Part shown: one piece after another, positions 9,031 through 17,743 of the stretch
How the letters are laid out: the number at the start of each line of letters is the position of its first letter
How positions within the stretch are numbered: the stretch's first letter is position 1
DNA from: Rhodococcus sp. HNM0563
GTDB taxonomy: Bacteria > Actinomycetota > Actinomycetes > Mycobacteriales > Mycobacteriaceae
Length of the DNA: 64,000 nt
Assembly: GCF_012726195.1 (NCBI RefSeq)
Contig: NZ_JAASAF010000005.1
Location: 62,001 to 126,000, forward strand
Direction of reading: 5' to 3'
Program-made: the position numbers and the translations under genes
The notes under the pieces: model-generated
Seen by the model: the letters and a program-made list of their open reading frames with translations, nothing else
Told to the model about the DNA's origin: nothing
Database searches by the model: none

Positions 9031-9165
9031 AGATTCCTACTGTCCGACGAAAGTTTGGTATTCAGCGTGGTCTAGCCAGGCGCGAAGTATGCGGCCGTGC
9101 GTCCGCTCCGCTGGCAGACTGTGTGGGATCCAGAGGTGTCACGAACGAAACGAGGAAGTGTGGGG

Positions 9166-9771
9166 ATGAACGGCTCCGACGGCCGGACCGCCCGTGCCGA
9201 GCGCACCCGCCGGTTGGTCATCGAGGCGCACATCCGGCTCATCGAGGGTGGCGAACTGAAGCCGACCGGCGGTCAGATTGCCGAGGCTGCGGGGGTCTCA
9301 CTTCGCGCACTGTGGGCCAACTTCAGCGATCTCGAAACATTGTTCGCTGCGACAGGAGAGGAGGTCTTGCGCCGTCAGGATTCCCAGTTCGTTCCGGTGG
9401 CTCCGGAGCTGCCTCTTCCTGACCGGATCGAGGCGTTCTGCGCTCAGCGGGCGCGGCTACTCGAATACGTTGCGCCGCAGGCGCGGGCCGCTGGGCTTCG
9501 TGAATCGGTCTCGCCACAGCTCCGTGCGAATCGACTGCTGCACATCAATCGTGTGACCGACGAGATCGAGGTCCTGTTTGCGCGCGAGCTCACCCTCTTG
9601 ACTCGTCACCGCCGCACCCGGACAGTGCAGGCGCTCGGGATTGCCTCCACCTGGGCATCATGGTCGGTGCTGCGCGACGAATACGAGCTCACCGTGGACG
9701 AAGCGGTCGCGGTCATGCGCCAGTCGGTCTCCGCGCTCCTGGCAGCAGCTGTTCACGTCGCATTGGGATGA
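9166..9771 (+). CDS. TetR-family transcriptional regulator
   Basis: 201 residues. An N-terminal helix-turn-helix (TGGQIAEAAGVSLRALWANF near 39-58) is followed by an all-helical ligand domain ending in RQSVSALLAAAVHVALG. The recognition helix has RALWANF in place of the common TLYYHF. The ATG is preceded by GAGGAAG; the upstream in-frame extension is not supported. Divergent from the ABC operon, it is likely its local regulator, with the transported compound or a derivative as effector. The gene ends 17 bases before the convergent SDR stop. Confidence 0.85.
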   Translation: MNGSDGRTARAERTRRLVIEAHIRLIEGGELKPTGGQIAEAAGVSLRALWANFSDLETLFAATGEEVLRRQDSQFVPVAPELPLPDRIEAFCAQRARLLEYVAPQARAAGLRESVSPQLRANRLLHINRVTDEIEVLFARELTLLTRHRRTRTVQALGIASTWASWSVLRDEYELTVDEAVAVMRQSVSALLAAAVHVALG

Positions 9772-9788
9772 TGCGGGTCCGGTCGGGC

Positions 9789-10622
9789 TCACGAGTTGCG
9801 CGGTCCGCCCGTGGTTCTCAGCTTCTTCTGGACACGACGGCCCTGTGCAACCATGAGTGGGACGGCTGCGAGGCCGAATCGGGGCAGCGCGTCGCCCAAC
9901 CGGGCGACGACTCCACGCCAACGCGGAATCGTGGTGACGAGTCGAGGTTTGTCGAGCACGGAGCGCACCGCATCGACGACGTCGTCGACCCCCAGCAGCT
10001 TTCCTGAGAACGACAGCGCCGAGGCCGGATCGTCCAGCTTGTCGTGCAGCATCGGTGTCCAGATGCCGTCCGGGCAGACACAGGAGATGTCGATGTTCGT
10101 GATGCCGCGGGACCGGAGATCGGCCATGGTGCTCAGGCTGAATCCGAGAGCTGCGTGTTTGGACGCCGCGTACACCGCTTCGCCGGGCACGGCGGTCAGG
10201 CCGGCGAGCGAGACGATGTTGACCACGTGGCCACTGCCGGTGTCTCGCATGGCAGTAATGGCGGCAACGGTCCCGTTGATCGTGCCGAGTGCGTTGACCT
10301 CGATCATCAGCCGGCGGGTCGCTTCGTCCTGCTCCCAGGCCGGGCCGGTGAGCAACACTCCGGCATTGTTCACCCACAGATCGAGACGTCCCGCGTGTTC
10401 GATGATCGCCTTGCGGGCGGCGTCGACCTGGGCATGGTCACGGACGTCGACCGCCAGAGCTATGGTGCGGCTGCCTAGTTCGTCGGCTGTCGCCTGCGCA
10501 GTCGCGGGGTCGACGTCGGTGACCAGCACCCGGTAGCCACGCTCGACGAGGAGGGCAGCGATCTTCTTGCCCAGACCACGGCCTGCTCCGGTGACCACTG
10601 CGCCTGCGCGAGCACGACTCAT
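9789..10622 (-). CDS. Short-chain dehydrogenase/reductase
   Basis: 277 residues. The cofactor motif TGAGRGLG is near 11-18, an acidic VTDVD after the second strand suggests NAD(H), NNAGVL is near 89-94, the catalytic serine lies in NIVSLAGL and YAASK near 157-161. The C-terminus is long and basic (QGRRVQKKLRTTGG). Substrate unknown. The ATG overlaps the stop of the metallo-beta-lactamase-fold gene (ATGA), so the two are co-translated. The upstream in-frame extension lies inside the preceding gene and was rejected. Confidence 0.87.
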   Translation of the reverse strand: MSRARAGAVVTGAGRGLGKKIAALLVERGYRVLVTDVDPATAQATADELGSRTIALAVDVRDHAQVDAARKAIIEHAGRLDLWVNNAGVLLTGPAWEQDEATRRLMIEVNALGTINGTVAAITAMRDTGSGHVVNIVSLAGLTAVPGEAVYAASKHAALGFSLSTMADLRSRGITNIDISCVCPDGIWTPMLHDKLDDPASALSFSGKLLGVDDVVDAVRSVLDKPRLVTTIPRWRGVVARLGDALPRFGLAAVPLMVAQGRRVQKKLRTTGGPRNS

Positions 10623-11755
10623 CGCTGCCCGGCCTCGATCGTGCCGTACTCGATACCGCCGTGAACGTAGGTCGGTACGACAGGCCACTGCCGCTTGCGC
10701 GGAGCAAGCTCGCTCGAGGGCAGAATCTGGAGCCAGCGAGGGTCGGTCTTGCAGGGGTCGGCGAGCGTCTTCTCCTTGATCATCGAATCGTACTGATCGA
10801 GAGAATCTTCCAGCGTGTTCGCGTTGGGGCAGATCTCGCGGCCGAATCGCTCGTGGTACTTGCGCACACCGGGAATCCTCGAGAGCTCCGGCTGCCAGTT
10901 GTCCAGAGCAATACCGTTCTCCGACGAGACCCAGACCCCGTCCGGAGTGTTGACCACCAGAGAATGGTTGCCGTCGGTATGGCCGGGCGTCCACAGGAGC
11001 GCGATTCCCGGGCCGAGTTCGATGTCGCCGTCGAATGTCACGAATTTGGCGGGATCCACCCCGGCGAGCCCGCCGTCGACGTACCACGCCCATTGCATGG
11101 GGTGGAGGGACTGCAAGGTGGCCAGCTCGCGCCTGTGCACCAGCATTTTCGCGTCGCCGAACAGCGCTCTGCGTGGTTCGGTCTCGCCTTCGATGACCTC
11201 GGTGGAACCCAGGATCATCCGTGGGTCCTGCACGTGAAGGTGGTCGAAGGTGCAGAAGTCGATGTCGTCCGGTGCCAGGCCGAGCTTCTCGAGCACCTCG
11301 CCCGGCTCGTTGTAGTAGCTCAGGACGAGTTTCTCCGCGAGGTGGCCACCGGGGATCTTGTCGATGAGCGCGCGCAGGTTTCGGTAGAACGGGGCTTCGG
11401 CCGACCCATCAGGCACGGTGGGTTCGAACACCAGTGTGCGCGCGGTGCCGTTCCAGTCGTCGTACTGAACGACGATCATGCGGTTGATCATCGAGATCAG
11501 GGGGAGGGTCGGTACCGACACGGCGTTGTGGAAGGCGTATTCGACCGGGTACGGTGCTGCGGCGATATCGACCGACTTGATCGCACGGATGCGACCCTGA
11601 GACGTGAAGCGTTGCTTGTACATTTGCGCGGCGCGGCGCACGGCTTTCAGACGCTCACCCCGTGGCCAGACGTCGTGTACACCCTCGAACTCGGGGATGG
11701 TGCGTGCCCCGATGTTCGAAAGCTCGACGTCGGTTCGCTCTGCCTGAGTCGCCAT
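10619..11755 (-). CDS. Metallo-beta-lactamase-fold hydrolase-like protein
   Basis: 378 residues. The central part has DHLHVQD near residues 190-196 where the superfamily normally has HxHxDH, then TPGHTDGNHSL near 280-290 with the conserved Gly-His, and further acidic/His positions after it. The first metal motif is therefore altered (HxHxQD), so metal occupancy or chemistry may differ from typical members. An N-terminal domain of about 100 residues precedes the fold. Function unknown. It sits between an AraC regulator (67 bases upstream, same strand) and an SDR it overlaps by four bases, pointing to a small catabolic or detoxification unit. Confidence 0.75.
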   Translation of the reverse strand: MATQAERTDVELSNIGARTIPEFEGVHDVWPRGERLKAVRRAAQMYKQRFTSQGRIRAIKSVDIAAAPYPVEYAFHNAVSVPTLPLISMINRMIVVQYDDWNGTARTLVFEPTVPDGSAEAPFYRNLRALIDKIPGGHLAEKLVLSYYNEPGEVLEKLGLAPDDIDFCTFDHLHVQDPRMILGSTEVIEGETEPRRALFGDAKMLVHRRELATLQSLHPMQWAWYVDGGLAGVDPAKFVTFDGDIELGPGIALLWTPGHTDGNHSLVVNTPDGVWVSSENGIALDNWQPELSRIPGVRKYHERFGREICPNANTLEDSLDQYDSMIKEKTLADPCKTDPRWLQILPSSELAPRKRQWPVVPTYVHGGIEYGTIEAGQR

Positions 11756-11822
11756 CAGATCACTCCTTGCGCCTGAATCGTTCTCGGTCCAGGGTGCAAG
11801 GCGCGTCTCGAGAAAACTTGTT

Positions 11823-12845
11823 TCAGCGCGACAATCCGGTTTCGACGGTGTTGCGGAGTTCTCTGGGGCTCATCCCGTACCAGCGCCGGACCGCATGGCT
11901 GAGAGTGGCCTGTTCGGTGAAACCGACGAGTCCGGTCACCTGCGAGAACGGCACATTGCCGGTAGTGATGAGTCGATGGGCAGTGTCGCGGCGAATGGCG
12001 TCGAGAACCGTGTCGAAGGTGGTGTCCTCCGCGGCGAGCCACCGTTGCAATGTTCGAGGGTGCATCGCGAGCGCGCGCGCAACCTCGGGCAGGGACGGCG
12101 GCGCGGACAATGTCGCGGCGAGGATGCTGCGCACGCGCGCAGGCAAGTCGGTTGCCGGGTCGGAAAAGTTCTCTACCAGGAATTGGAAAGCGTATTGCCG
12201 AATGGTCTCGTCGGCATGCGCGAAGCGTTCGTCCAGGATCCGCCTGTCGACACAGATGGCGGCGACCGCGCGGCCGAACTTCACGTCGCTGCCGAAGAAG
12301 TCGGTGTATCGGCGGACGGATGAGAGCGGACGGTGTGGGATCTCGACCGATCGGAGTCCGATCCGGCCTCCGATGAGCAGTTCCGCGATCCGGAAGAAGA
12401 GGCCGAGTCCCAGCTCGATGCCCTGCCGTGAGTACGACGATTCCCGGAGATCCTTGCGGTACGTCAACGCGACGACCCCGCGACGGCCGTAGGGGTCGGG
12501 CTCAACGTCCACCCTGAGTGCGGGACTGTGTACGTACAGGAACCGCGACGCGCAATGGAGTGCTTCGGCCACGGTCGAGGACTTCTGGATCGCCAATGCG
12601 AGCGGTCCGAGAACACTCACGTCCTGCACCGCTGCCAGCCGCAGACCGAGGTCGGGACATTCCAGCTCGGTCGCAGCGGTCTCGAGCATCAAGTCGTGTG
12701 CATCGATCGGGATGAGTTCGTCATCGGACGTGAGGAGTTTCCGAGACAGCGCGAACCGCCCGAGCAGCCGATCCGGATCGCCGCCGAGTTCTTCGACCAA
12801 CGACGCGAATCCGCGAAGGCTGGCGGCGCGGATCTTCGGGACCAT
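11823..12845 (-). CDS. AraC-family transcriptional regulator
   Basis: 340 residues. The N-terminal about 200 residues resemble the Arabinose_bd-type domain of OruR/ArgR-like AraC proteins (PIDAHDLMLETA, YVHSPALRVDVEPDPYG). The C-terminal double helix-turn-helix contains VARALAMHPRTLQRWLA near 255-271 and the second signature GFTEQATLSHAVRRWYGMSPR near the end. It probably activates the downstream metallo-hydrolase/SDR genes on the same strand. The ATG at MVPKIR was chosen over a longer reading frame because the family normally begins close to this point. Confidence 0.85.
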   Translation of the reverse strand: MVPKIRAASLRGFASLVEELGGDPDRLLGRFALSRKLLTSDDELIPIDAHDLMLETAATELECPDLGLRLAAVQDVSVLGPLALAIQKSSTVAEALHCASRFLYVHSPALRVDVEPDPYGRRGVVALTYRKDLRESSYSRQGIELGLGLFFRIAELLIGGRIGLRSVEIPHRPLSSVRRYTDFFGSDVKFGRAVAAICVDRRILDERFAHADETIRQYAFQFLVENFSDPATDLPARVRSILAATLSAPPSLPEVARALAMHPRTLQRWLAAEDTTFDTVLDAIRRDTAHRLITTGNVPFSQVTGLVGFTEQATLSHAVRRWYGMSPRELRNTVETGLSR

Positions 12846-12900
12846 GAGACGACAGACTAACCACTGCGTGCGCGCAGTCGCATCGCCGACCGGTCGCTCA

Positions 12901-12906
12901 TAAGCT
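12901..12906 (+). promoter_or_regulatory. -10 hexamer of a leaderless promoter (MFS gene)
   Basis: TAAGCT is followed by 7 bases and the ATG of the MFS transporter gene. There is no Shine-Dalgarno sequence in the gap apart from a GCGGGG run too close to the start. Confidence 0.5.
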
Positions 12907-12913
12907 GCGGGGC

Positions 12914-14245
12914 ATGAACGCACATACGGACTTCAGACCCGGCACGGGTACTGACGCGACACGTCGGCAGGTCTTCGCATGGGGCCTGTGGGACTGGGGT
13001 TCGGCAGCATTCAACGCGGTGATCCTCACTTTCGTGTTCTCGGTGTACCTGACCGACGCGGTCGGCGATGATCTTCCCGGGTCGATCTCGGCGAGTACCT
13101 GGCTCGGTTGGGCTCTCGGCATCGCAGGATTCGCCATCGCCGTACTCGCGCCCGTGTCGGGACAGAAGTACGACGCGAGCGGACGCCGGAAGCGTTCGTT
13201 GGGGGTTCTGACCTTCGCGACAGTGGCGTTGATGGCAGCAATGTTCTTCGTTCGGGACGACCACCATTTCCTGTGGCTCGGGCTTGTACTCCTCGGAGCA
13301 GGCTCGGTGATCTTCGAACTCGCCAATGTTCCGTACAACGCGATGCTCAGTCAGGTCTCCACCGAGAAGAACATCGGCCGGGTCTCCGGATTCGGCTGGT
13401 CCATGGGCTATTTCGGTGGCATTGTGCTCTTGCTGTTGTGTTACACGGGGTTCATCGCCGGAGACGGCGACACCCGAGGATTCCTGTCGATCACCACCGG
13501 CGACGGACTCAACATCCGGCTGGTGGCATTGCTCGCTGCGGTGTGGTTCGCGGTGTTCGCCTTGCCGGTGTTGTTTGCCGTGCCCGAAAAACCCCACCAA
13601 CGTTCCGACGACGACCGCCGGGTGGGTTTCGTCGAGTCGTACCGTGTGCTGTGGAACGATCTGAAGGAGCTGTGGAACGAGGACCGGCGCACCGTCTGGT
13701 ATCTCGGTGCGTCCGCCTTGTTCCGCGACGGCCTTGCGGGGGTGTTCACCTTCGGGGCGGTCCTCGCGGTCACCGTGTACGAGATCAGCGCCGCCGACGT
13801 GTTGTTGTTCGGCGTGGCCGCAAACGTGGTGTCGGCGGTCGGTGCGCTCGTAGCGGGCCGCGTCGACGATCGGGTCGGCCCGAAGGCAGTCATCGTCGCT
13901 TCGTTGGCGTCGATGATCGTGGTCGGTGGGGTGTTGTTGGTGGTGTCCGGGCCTCTGATGTTCTGGGTCTTCGGCCTTCTTCTGTGCCTGTTCGTCGGCC
14001 CCGCCCAGTCGTCGGCGCGTACCTTCCTCGTTCGCATCACCCCGGCCGGCCGCGAAGGCCAGATGTTCGGTCTCTATGCCACTACAGGCCGTGCAGTGTC
14101 GTTCCTGGCGCCGACGTTGTTCGGATTCTTCGCGTGGTGGTTCGGCGCGGACCGGGCGGGCATCGCGGGTCTGCTTCTCGTGCTGGCGTCGGGTCTGGTC
14201 GCGCTGCTCGCCGTGCGTGCACCCGAACGCTCAGTTGTCGGCTGA
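12914..14245 (+). CDS. MFS transporter, UMF1/Atg22-like
   Basis: 443 residues with about 11-12 hydrophobic spans. The N-terminus FAWGLWDWGSAAFNAVILTFVFS and the segment FELANVPYNAMLSQV near 138-152 are typical of the bacterial UMF1 family (related to yeast Atg22, a vacuolar amino-acid effluxer). Substrate unknown; the eukaryotic relatives export amino acids. Divergent from the AraC gene across 68 bases. The last 15 bases overlap the convergent SGNH hydrolase gene. Confidence 0.87.
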   Translation: MNAHTDFRPGTGTDATRRQVFAWGLWDWGSAAFNAVILTFVFSVYLTDAVGDDLPGSISASTWLGWALGIAGFAIAVLAPVSGQKYDASGRRKRSLGVLTFATVALMAAMFFVRDDHHFLWLGLVLLGAGSVIFELANVPYNAMLSQVSTEKNIGRVSGFGWSMGYFGGIVLLLLCYTGFIAGDGDTRGFLSITTGDGLNIRLVALLAAVWFAVFALPVLFAVPEKPHQRSDDDRRVGFVESYRVLWNDLKELWNEDRRTVWYLGASALFRDGLAGVFTFGAVLAVTVYEISAADVLLFGVAANVVSAVGALVAGRVDDRVGPKAVIVASLASMIVVGGVLLVVSGPLMFWVFGLLLCLFVGPAQSSARTFLVRITPAGREGQMFGLYATTGRAVSFLAPTLFGFFAWWFGADRAGIAGLLLVLASGLVALLAVRAPERSVVG

Positions 14246-15106
14246 CAACGCGCTGACCACCCGCTCTGCCGCATTGCGATGGCCCGCTGCATTGGGGTGC
14301 AGTGGGATACCCGGAGATGACGGAACGATCCCTTCCATCCACCGCTGCTCGGGGGTGGCGCACGCGTCGTGCCCGATCGTCGATGTGCGAAGGTCCACGA
14401 ATCGGGCTCCGGCGCCGACGACCTGCTCGGCCATCACCGTGTTGAGCCGGTCGATCTTGGACTGCAGATATGTGGCGTCCTGCGGCCACATCTGTTGTTC
14501 CGGAAAGCATCCGCCGTCACGGATCCCCGTCGGGTAGCCGACGAACACGATGTCTGCGTGCGGTGACCGCGTCCGGATTTCCTCGACTATCACGGCATAC
14601 CTGGACGCGAAGGTGTCGATCGCGATGTCGTAGGGATCGGGCCGGCCGGAATTGCTCTCCGCGCACGACACACCCTGCGGGGGAGGAGCGACATTGGTGC
14701 AGGAGATCGCCAGCTGGACCAGGCCGATGTCGTTTCCGCCGATTCCGACCGTGACGAGGTCGGTGTGGGGCCGCAGAGCGTCGTACTGCGGTGGCACTGC
14801 CGAGCGGGTCAGGACGGAGATCTGTCGACCATGCAGATCGCTGGAGACGGCACCGCTGCACGAGGCGTCGACGAATTCGGCGACGCCGAGCGTTTCGGCT
14901 ACCAGGGTGGGGTAGTTCACTTCGGAACGTCCGCACTCGTCGCTCGTGCTCGGTGGGATTCCCGGCCCGGCCACGAACGAATCACCCAGCGCGACGTACG
15001 ACCCGATCGCCTGCTCCGCCGATGCCGGTGGTGCGACGCTCAGAGCAACAACTCCGGCCGCTGCGAAGGCGGCTGCAGAGAATCGACATTCGATCGACCA
15101 GCGCAC
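14231..15106 (-). CDS. Secreted SGNH-family lipase/esterase
   Basis: 291 residues. A signal peptide is evident (hydrophobic AAAFAAAGVVALSVAPPASA, cleavage near residue 30). Block I GDSFVAG has the catalytic serine near residue 43, block III GIGGNDIG is near 123 and block V PLHPNAAGH near 270 has the catalytic Asp/His region. Paired cysteines (CGRSEV, ASCSG, ISCTN, VSCAE, DGGCF, DACAT) suggest disulfides, as in Streptomyces extracellular SGNH lipases. It hydrolyses an ester outside the cell; the substrate is unknown. The start is GTG with GGGGGA a few bases upstream. It overlaps the convergent MFS gene by 15 bases. Confidence 0.87.
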   Translation of the reverse strand: MRWSIECRFSAAAFAAAGVVALSVAPPASAEQAIGSYVALGDSFVAGPGIPPSTSDECGRSEVNYPTLVAETLGVAEFVDASCSGAVSSDLHGRQISVLTRSAVPPQYDALRPHTDLVTVGIGGNDIGLVQLAISCTNVAPPPQGVSCAESNSGRPDPYDIAIDTFASRYAVIVEEIRTRSPHADIVFVGYPTGIRDGGCFPEQQMWPQDATYLQSKIDRLNTVMAEQVVGAGARFVDLRTSTIGHDACATPEQRWMEGIVPSSPGIPLHPNAAGHRNAAERVVSALSADN

Positions 15107-15412
15107 GTGTCCCCCCGTCGTCTGATGACGATCATCATGACGGGGTGTGCCTGATCTGTCAGGAGAATGGGCCTCAGGCTCACAACAGTCGATGAGAAAT
15201 CCGATACTCCCTCATACTCACTGATATCTCCTCCGACCTCCTTCGCCCCCGAGGTGACCACGGAATACCGCAGCACCCTGCAAAACGAAAGTTCACCTCC
15301 CCCGGCCGTCGGACCGGTTCCGCTCCCCGCACCATCGCAGAAACAACCCTCGTGCATCCCGGGACACCCCGTCACACACACCCCAGGCGCCGCGGTGCGG
15401 GCCGAACAGAAC
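15107..15412. other. Intergenic region upstream of the SGNH gene
   Basis: About 306 bases between the SGNH hydrolase start and the first plausible start of the TnpB-like remnant. It must carry the SGNH promoter, but no convincing -10/-35 pair is obvious. A small CCTGA/TCAGG inverted repeat occurs near 15148-15161. No RNA gene or insertion-sequence end was identified. Confidence 0.4.
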
Positions 15413-16800
15413 ATGTCGGTACCCCGGCGTTATCGTCACCGCCGAGACCGCACACCCACATCACCGGGCGATGACGAGAAGGGACGCGATGGCCGGCACC
15501 GACCCGACCGAGCGACGCCGGTCCGCGTTCACCACCAGCCCCATACGGCGGTCGACGACACCACCGGCAACCCGATCGGGCTCGACGACATCGACAGCCG
15601 GGGCCGGGCACTACCGACACACGGACACGTCGTCGCCGCCCGCCTCGGCTGGACCCTCACCTACCCCGACGGGTGTTATGTGCCATCGCGGGTGTCGCGG
15701 GTGGTCACCGCACAGGCCACCGCGACGCTACGGACCTTGACCTACCGCGACACCGCGATCGCGTCGCTCTCGGCCCGCTTCGATCCCGCCACCGGACACA
15801 TCGCCCCGCCGGCGAGCGGGGAGGCGTACGTGCCGCCGGGGTTCGCCCGGGGTGTACGACGGCAACTGGTCGCCCGTACCCGCAGGCGCGAGGAGGTGAG
15901 CTCGGGTACAGCAACCGACCCTGACCCTCGACGGGCGGGGGCTGTTGCTGCGGTGCGCGGCCACCGAAGTCGTCCCCGCCGGTGACCTGAGCAGTGCCAC
16001 GGTGGGGGTGGACTGGTCACCGGCCACGCTCGGGGCCGCCGCGATCGTCACCGGCGGCGGCGACGGCCTGGTGTCCGATTTTCGGGGTTACACCTACGAC
16101 GACCGCGGCCTCGGCATCAAAGTCGCCCGCCTGCAGACCGAAGGCCAATTCCTGCACCGCAAGGCAGCCCGCCTACGCCAACTGGCCGAGAACGCGCCAC
16201 CGCAGGCACGAGTGGAACTCGAAGCGAAGATCGCGGTGCTCGACGCCAATCGCACCGCGGTCGGTGCCAAGCGGGGGGAAGATCAATCGGGAACTCGCGT
16301 TTCATTTCGCGCGTCAGGTCACCGACTACGCGGTCGCCGCCGATACGACAGTGATCGCGGTCGAAGATCTCGCGAGTCTCGAACCGCGTGGGCGTGGCCG
16401 GGTGAACAACACTCGGGCTGCGCAGTCCGCGCGCCGAAAGGCCGCCGATGCATTGGCGTACACCGCCGCGGGGGTGGGTGTGGTGGCGGTGACGGTGCCG
16501 GCGAAAGGGTCGTCGGCGTGGTGTCCGGGCTGCAACGAGGAACTGGCACGGCCGGGTGGCTATCACCATGCGTGGTGTGAATCCTGCCGACTGGGTGGGG
16601 ATCGTGATCATGTGGCGGCGGTGAACCTTGCCAAACGCGCCCTCCTCGGCCGAGGGGCTGCGGTCCGGACTCGTGCCGGTGGTCGGGAGATCCGCACCAC
16701 CATGCATGCCCCGGTGCACAAGTGCCGGGACAAGACCGGCCCGACTCCGGGGAGGCCGCGGCATCGCAGGATGTTTCGGGTAGCCGTGAGGGACGTGGGT
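15413..16800 (+). pseudogene. TnpB-like RuvC nuclease (IS200/IS605-IS607 OrfB type), broken by two frameshifts
   Basis: Three successive reading frames encode one TnpB-like protein. The first ends around 15899-15906 (…TRRREEVSS), the second runs to the G6 run at 16273-16278 and the third carries the C-terminus. Each change is repaired by removing one G (in TCGGGTA at 15902-15908, then in the G6 run). The joined protein keeps RuvC-I (VGVDWSPATLG, Asp codon 16011), RuvC-II (VIAVEDLASL, Glu codon 16363), a CPGC/CESC zinc ribbon (Cys codons 16522, 16531, 16576, 16585) and RuvC-III (DRDHVAAVN, Asp codon 16606). Start and end are approximate: the third frame has no stop before it enters the reverse strand of the thioesterase gene. 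No TnpA or serine recombinase is adjacent. The G-run errors could also be sequencing errors. Confidence 0.75.
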
Positions 16801-16839
16801 CTGGACTGCCTGGCATGTTGGTGGCAGGAAGTATCAGGT

Positions 16840-17667
16840 TTACGTAGACGCTTTGAAATACACCAATTGATGGGCGGTGGCGAGCAATGTGTCGCTCGAG
16901 CCCCACAGATGCGCGGTCTGATCGAAGTAGTTCTGACCGAACCGGTGGCTGCGGGCTGTGGCGAGGATCGGATGATCCGACTGGGCTTCGATCTCGGCGG
17001 CGTCCGCGTGGAAATAGATCGTCAGCGTCACCGTGCCTGCGGGGAGCGCGTGGCCGCGGCGCAGGAACGCGCGGGGATAGAACACGTCGCACAGGGCGGT
17101 CAGAGAGGTGAAGTCGAGTGGGCGCGCGGGCTCGTCACGGACCCAGAGGGTGGAGGTGGAATCGGGGTGCGGGGCGGCGTCGGCGCCGGGAATCGGGCCC
17201 TCGACGAACCGCATCTCGTAGTTCTTGCCCCACGCAACGAAATCGGGGAAGGGGGTGGCCGCCACCTCGTCCGCAGGTGGTGCGGTGGGCGCGGCGAGCT
17301 CGGTCGATGCCCAGGTGTCCTTACGATTGCCGAACACCGCGGTAGCGGTGGTCGTGACAGACCCGCCCTGGGTCAGCTCGACCACCCAGTGCTGGCTCGA
17401 GCGATTGGTGCGCACCGGCCGGGCGACAACCTCGAACTCCCCGTACGCGATCGCCGCGGCGAAGTTGACCGTCAGTGACAGCGGTGTCCCGAGAACCTCG
17501 GGATGAAGCCGGACGGCCTGCAGCATCGTGGCGGCCGTGACACCGCCGAAAGGGCCGACCATGTTCGCGTACGCGGGGTGGGTGTTTCCGGTATAACGAC
17601 CCGCATCGATGGCGGTGAGCTCTACAGCGGCGTCGAAGACGTGGACGGCGTTCTCGGTTTCGGGCAT
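16840..17667 (-). CDS. Acyl-CoA thioesterase, TesB-like double hotdog
   Basis: 275 residues. The N-terminal hotdog contains YANMVGPFGGVTAATMLQAV near 33-52, typical of the 4HBT_3/TesB-like family, and the second hotdog ends with FGQNYFDQTAHLWGSSDTLLATAHQ, whose Asp/Gln/Ser pattern fits the active-site region. It probably hydrolyses fatty acyl-CoA in the cytoplasm. The 3' end abuts the TnpB-like remnant, whose last frame runs antisense into it. Confidence 0.82.
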   Translation of the reverse strand: MPETENAVHVFDAAVELTAIDAGRYTGNTHPAYANMVGPFGGVTAATMLQAVRLHPEVLGTPLSLTVNFAAAIAYGEFEVVARPVRTNRSSQHWVVELTQGGSVTTTATAVFGNRKDTWASTELAAPTAPPADEVAATPFPDFVAWGKNYEMRFVEGPIPGADAAPHPDSTSTLWVRDEPARPLDFTSLTALCDVFYPRAFLRRGHALPAGTVTLTIYFHADAAEIEAQSDHPILATARSHRFGQNYFDQTAHLWGSSDTLLATAHQLVYFKAST

Positions 17668-17743
17668 GACGTCATGAAACCAGAGTCGGCGGTGCTCCTC
17701 GATTCCCGCCCGGGTAAGTGGGTCGGCAGGTGTGGCGCATTGG

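Noticed and set aside
10661-11776. 371-residue plus-strand frame over the metallo-hydrolase gene
   Set aside because: Antisense shadow; no motifs.
15107-15412. Possible insertion-sequence left end or TnpA gene
   Set aside because: No terminal hairpin, recombinase frame or direct repeat pair could be shown.
15994-17478. 494-residue single gene covering the TnpB C-terminus
   Set aside because: Only the part from about 16279 to 16800 is TnpB-like. The rest is antisense to the thioesterase gene, so it is not one intact gene.
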